Part shown: positions 6,560-7,069 of the stretch, in pieces | Numbering within the stretch: position 1 is the first letter of the stretch | Layout: every line of letters starts with the position of its first letter | Source of the DNA: Gemmatimonadota bacterium | GTDB taxonomy: Bacteria > Gemmatimonadota > Gemmatimonadetes > Gemmatimonadales > Gemmatimonadaceae | NCBI GenBank assembly: GCA_023249395.1 | Contig: JAHFCS010000109.1 | Location: 1-7,069, forward strand | Direction: 5' to 3' | DNA length: 7,069 nucleotides | The notes under the pieces: generated by a model | Told to the model about the DNA's origin: nothing | Seen by the model: only the letters and a program-made list of their open reading frames with translations | The model's database searches: none | Position numbers and translations under genes: made by a program

Positions 6560-7069
6560 TCAGTAAGGAACAGCCTTGAATGTGAAATTCGCTTTGGCGG
6601 TGGCGCCACTCCCGACGGTGACCTCCTGGGTCTGCGTCCCGAATTTCTCCTGCCACGCGGTGAGAGTGTACTTGCCGGGGGGCAATCCTTTCAGGATGAA
6701 CTTGCCGTTGCCGTCGGAGACCGAATAATGCGATGTGTTCAGCACCGCGAAATAGCCGTGCATCCACGGGTGGACGTTGCACTTGACGGGAATGAACTCA
6801 GACTTCGCATAGGTGACGTGGAGCGGCGGCGAACCTGACGGCTGCGACTTGTTCCACTCCGGATTCAACTTCGACATCGGATGAATGTTGTGCGAAGTCT
6901 GGTCGTGATTGAAAATCTCCAACGGCTGATTTACCTCCAGAGCCGCAACGTGCGGGATGTACTGGCAGCCTTTCTGGTCGTAGACGGCGGTCTGAGTGGA
7001 AGGCGCGCCCTGGTCGCCCGCCGACACATAAACGACCACGTCCGCGAGAGTATTGCCGGGACCCACACC
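6560..7069 (-). CDS. Cupredoxin-like periplasmic protein with C-terminal carboxypeptidase-regulatory-like domain; 5' end outside window
   Basis: The frame is open to the window edge, so the GTG at 7066 is probably internal and the signal peptide is not seen. Numbering from that codon, 168 residues are visible. The first ~110 look like a plastocyanin-type fold: VALEVNQPLEIFN-like strands, a histidine cluster (His54, His59, His62), then KCNVHPWMHGYF with Cys96, His99 and Met102. With His59 or His54 this gives a plausible type 1 copper ligand set. Residues 114-168 resemble a carboxypeptidase-regulatory-like beta-sandwich (DGNGKFILKGLPPGKYTLTAW). The gene lies 22 bases before subunit II in the same operon. 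It may deliver electrons to CuA, bind copper for CuA assembly, or act as a structural periplasmic partner; the sequence does not decide between these. The fold call is good, while copper binding is inferred from the residues. Confidence 0.8.
   Translation of the reverse strand, partial: GVGPGNTLADVVVYVSAGDQGAPSTQTAVYDQKGCQYIPHVAALEVNQPLEIFNHDQTSHNIHPMSKLNPEWNKSQPSGSPPLHVTYAKSEFIPVKCNVHPWMHGYFAVLNTSHYSVSDGNGKFILKGLPPGKYTLTAWQEKFGTQTQEVTVGSGATAKANFTFKAVPY

Noticed and set aside
6538..6609. 24-residue extension of subunit II
   Set aside because: It would overlap the end of the cupredoxin gene. The ATG at 6537 directly precedes the hydrophobic N-terminus and follows a purine-rich stretch.

Overview
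The window (7,069 bases, GC-rich) comes from an aerobic bacterium. It holds the end of one gene on the + strand and a tightly packed seven-gene operon on the - strand, and the two converge at about 2150-2250. The + strand gene (1-2151, start outside the window) is the molybdenum-containing large subunit of a form I aerobic carbon monoxide dehydrogenase. Its active-site loop reads AYRCSFR, the signature that separates true CO dehydrogenases from form II relatives. The - strand operon encodes an aa3-type (family A) cytochrome c oxidase.

Reading in the direction of transcription (right to left), the operon holds: a cupredoxin-like periplasmic protein with a C-terminal carboxypeptidase-regulatory-like domain (6560-7069, start outside the window); subunit II with a CuA site (5713-6537); subunit I (3960-5732); two different subunit III-like proteins in tandem (3373-3960 and 2734-3360); a three-helix subunit IV (2366-2737); and a 40-residue single-helix membrane peptide (2247-2369). 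Gaps are 22 and 12 bases, or are replaced by overlaps of 20, 1, 4 and 4 bases, so one mRNA with translational coupling is expected. Several reading frames extend upstream of the true starts, and the starts were chosen from these junctions and from homology. The operon promoter lies outside the window. No RNA gene, mobile element, CRISPR array or long repeat was seen.

The subunit III pair, the QFAYYFRYPG-type subunit II and the cupredoxin at the head of the operon resemble oxidase operons I associate with Acidobacteriota and nearby soil phyla. That assignment is inference from memory, not a search. Functionally, CO dehydrogenase feeds electrons from CO into the respiratory chain and the oxidase passes electrons to O2, so the locus fits CO-supported aerobic respiration or survival. 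No CO dehydrogenase medium or small subunit, haem A synthesis gene, Cu chaperone or c-type cytochrome is visible here.

The most interesting signals are in the oxidase. Subunit I keeps all haem and CuB ligands and the D-channel, including the glutamate of GHPEV. However, the K-channel lysine is replaced by methionine and the nearby threonine by alanine. The non-redox Mg/Mn site has lost ligands on both subunits at once: Asp to Gly in subunit I and Glu to Gln in subunit II. These are family-level oddities worth testing, not proof of a new system.
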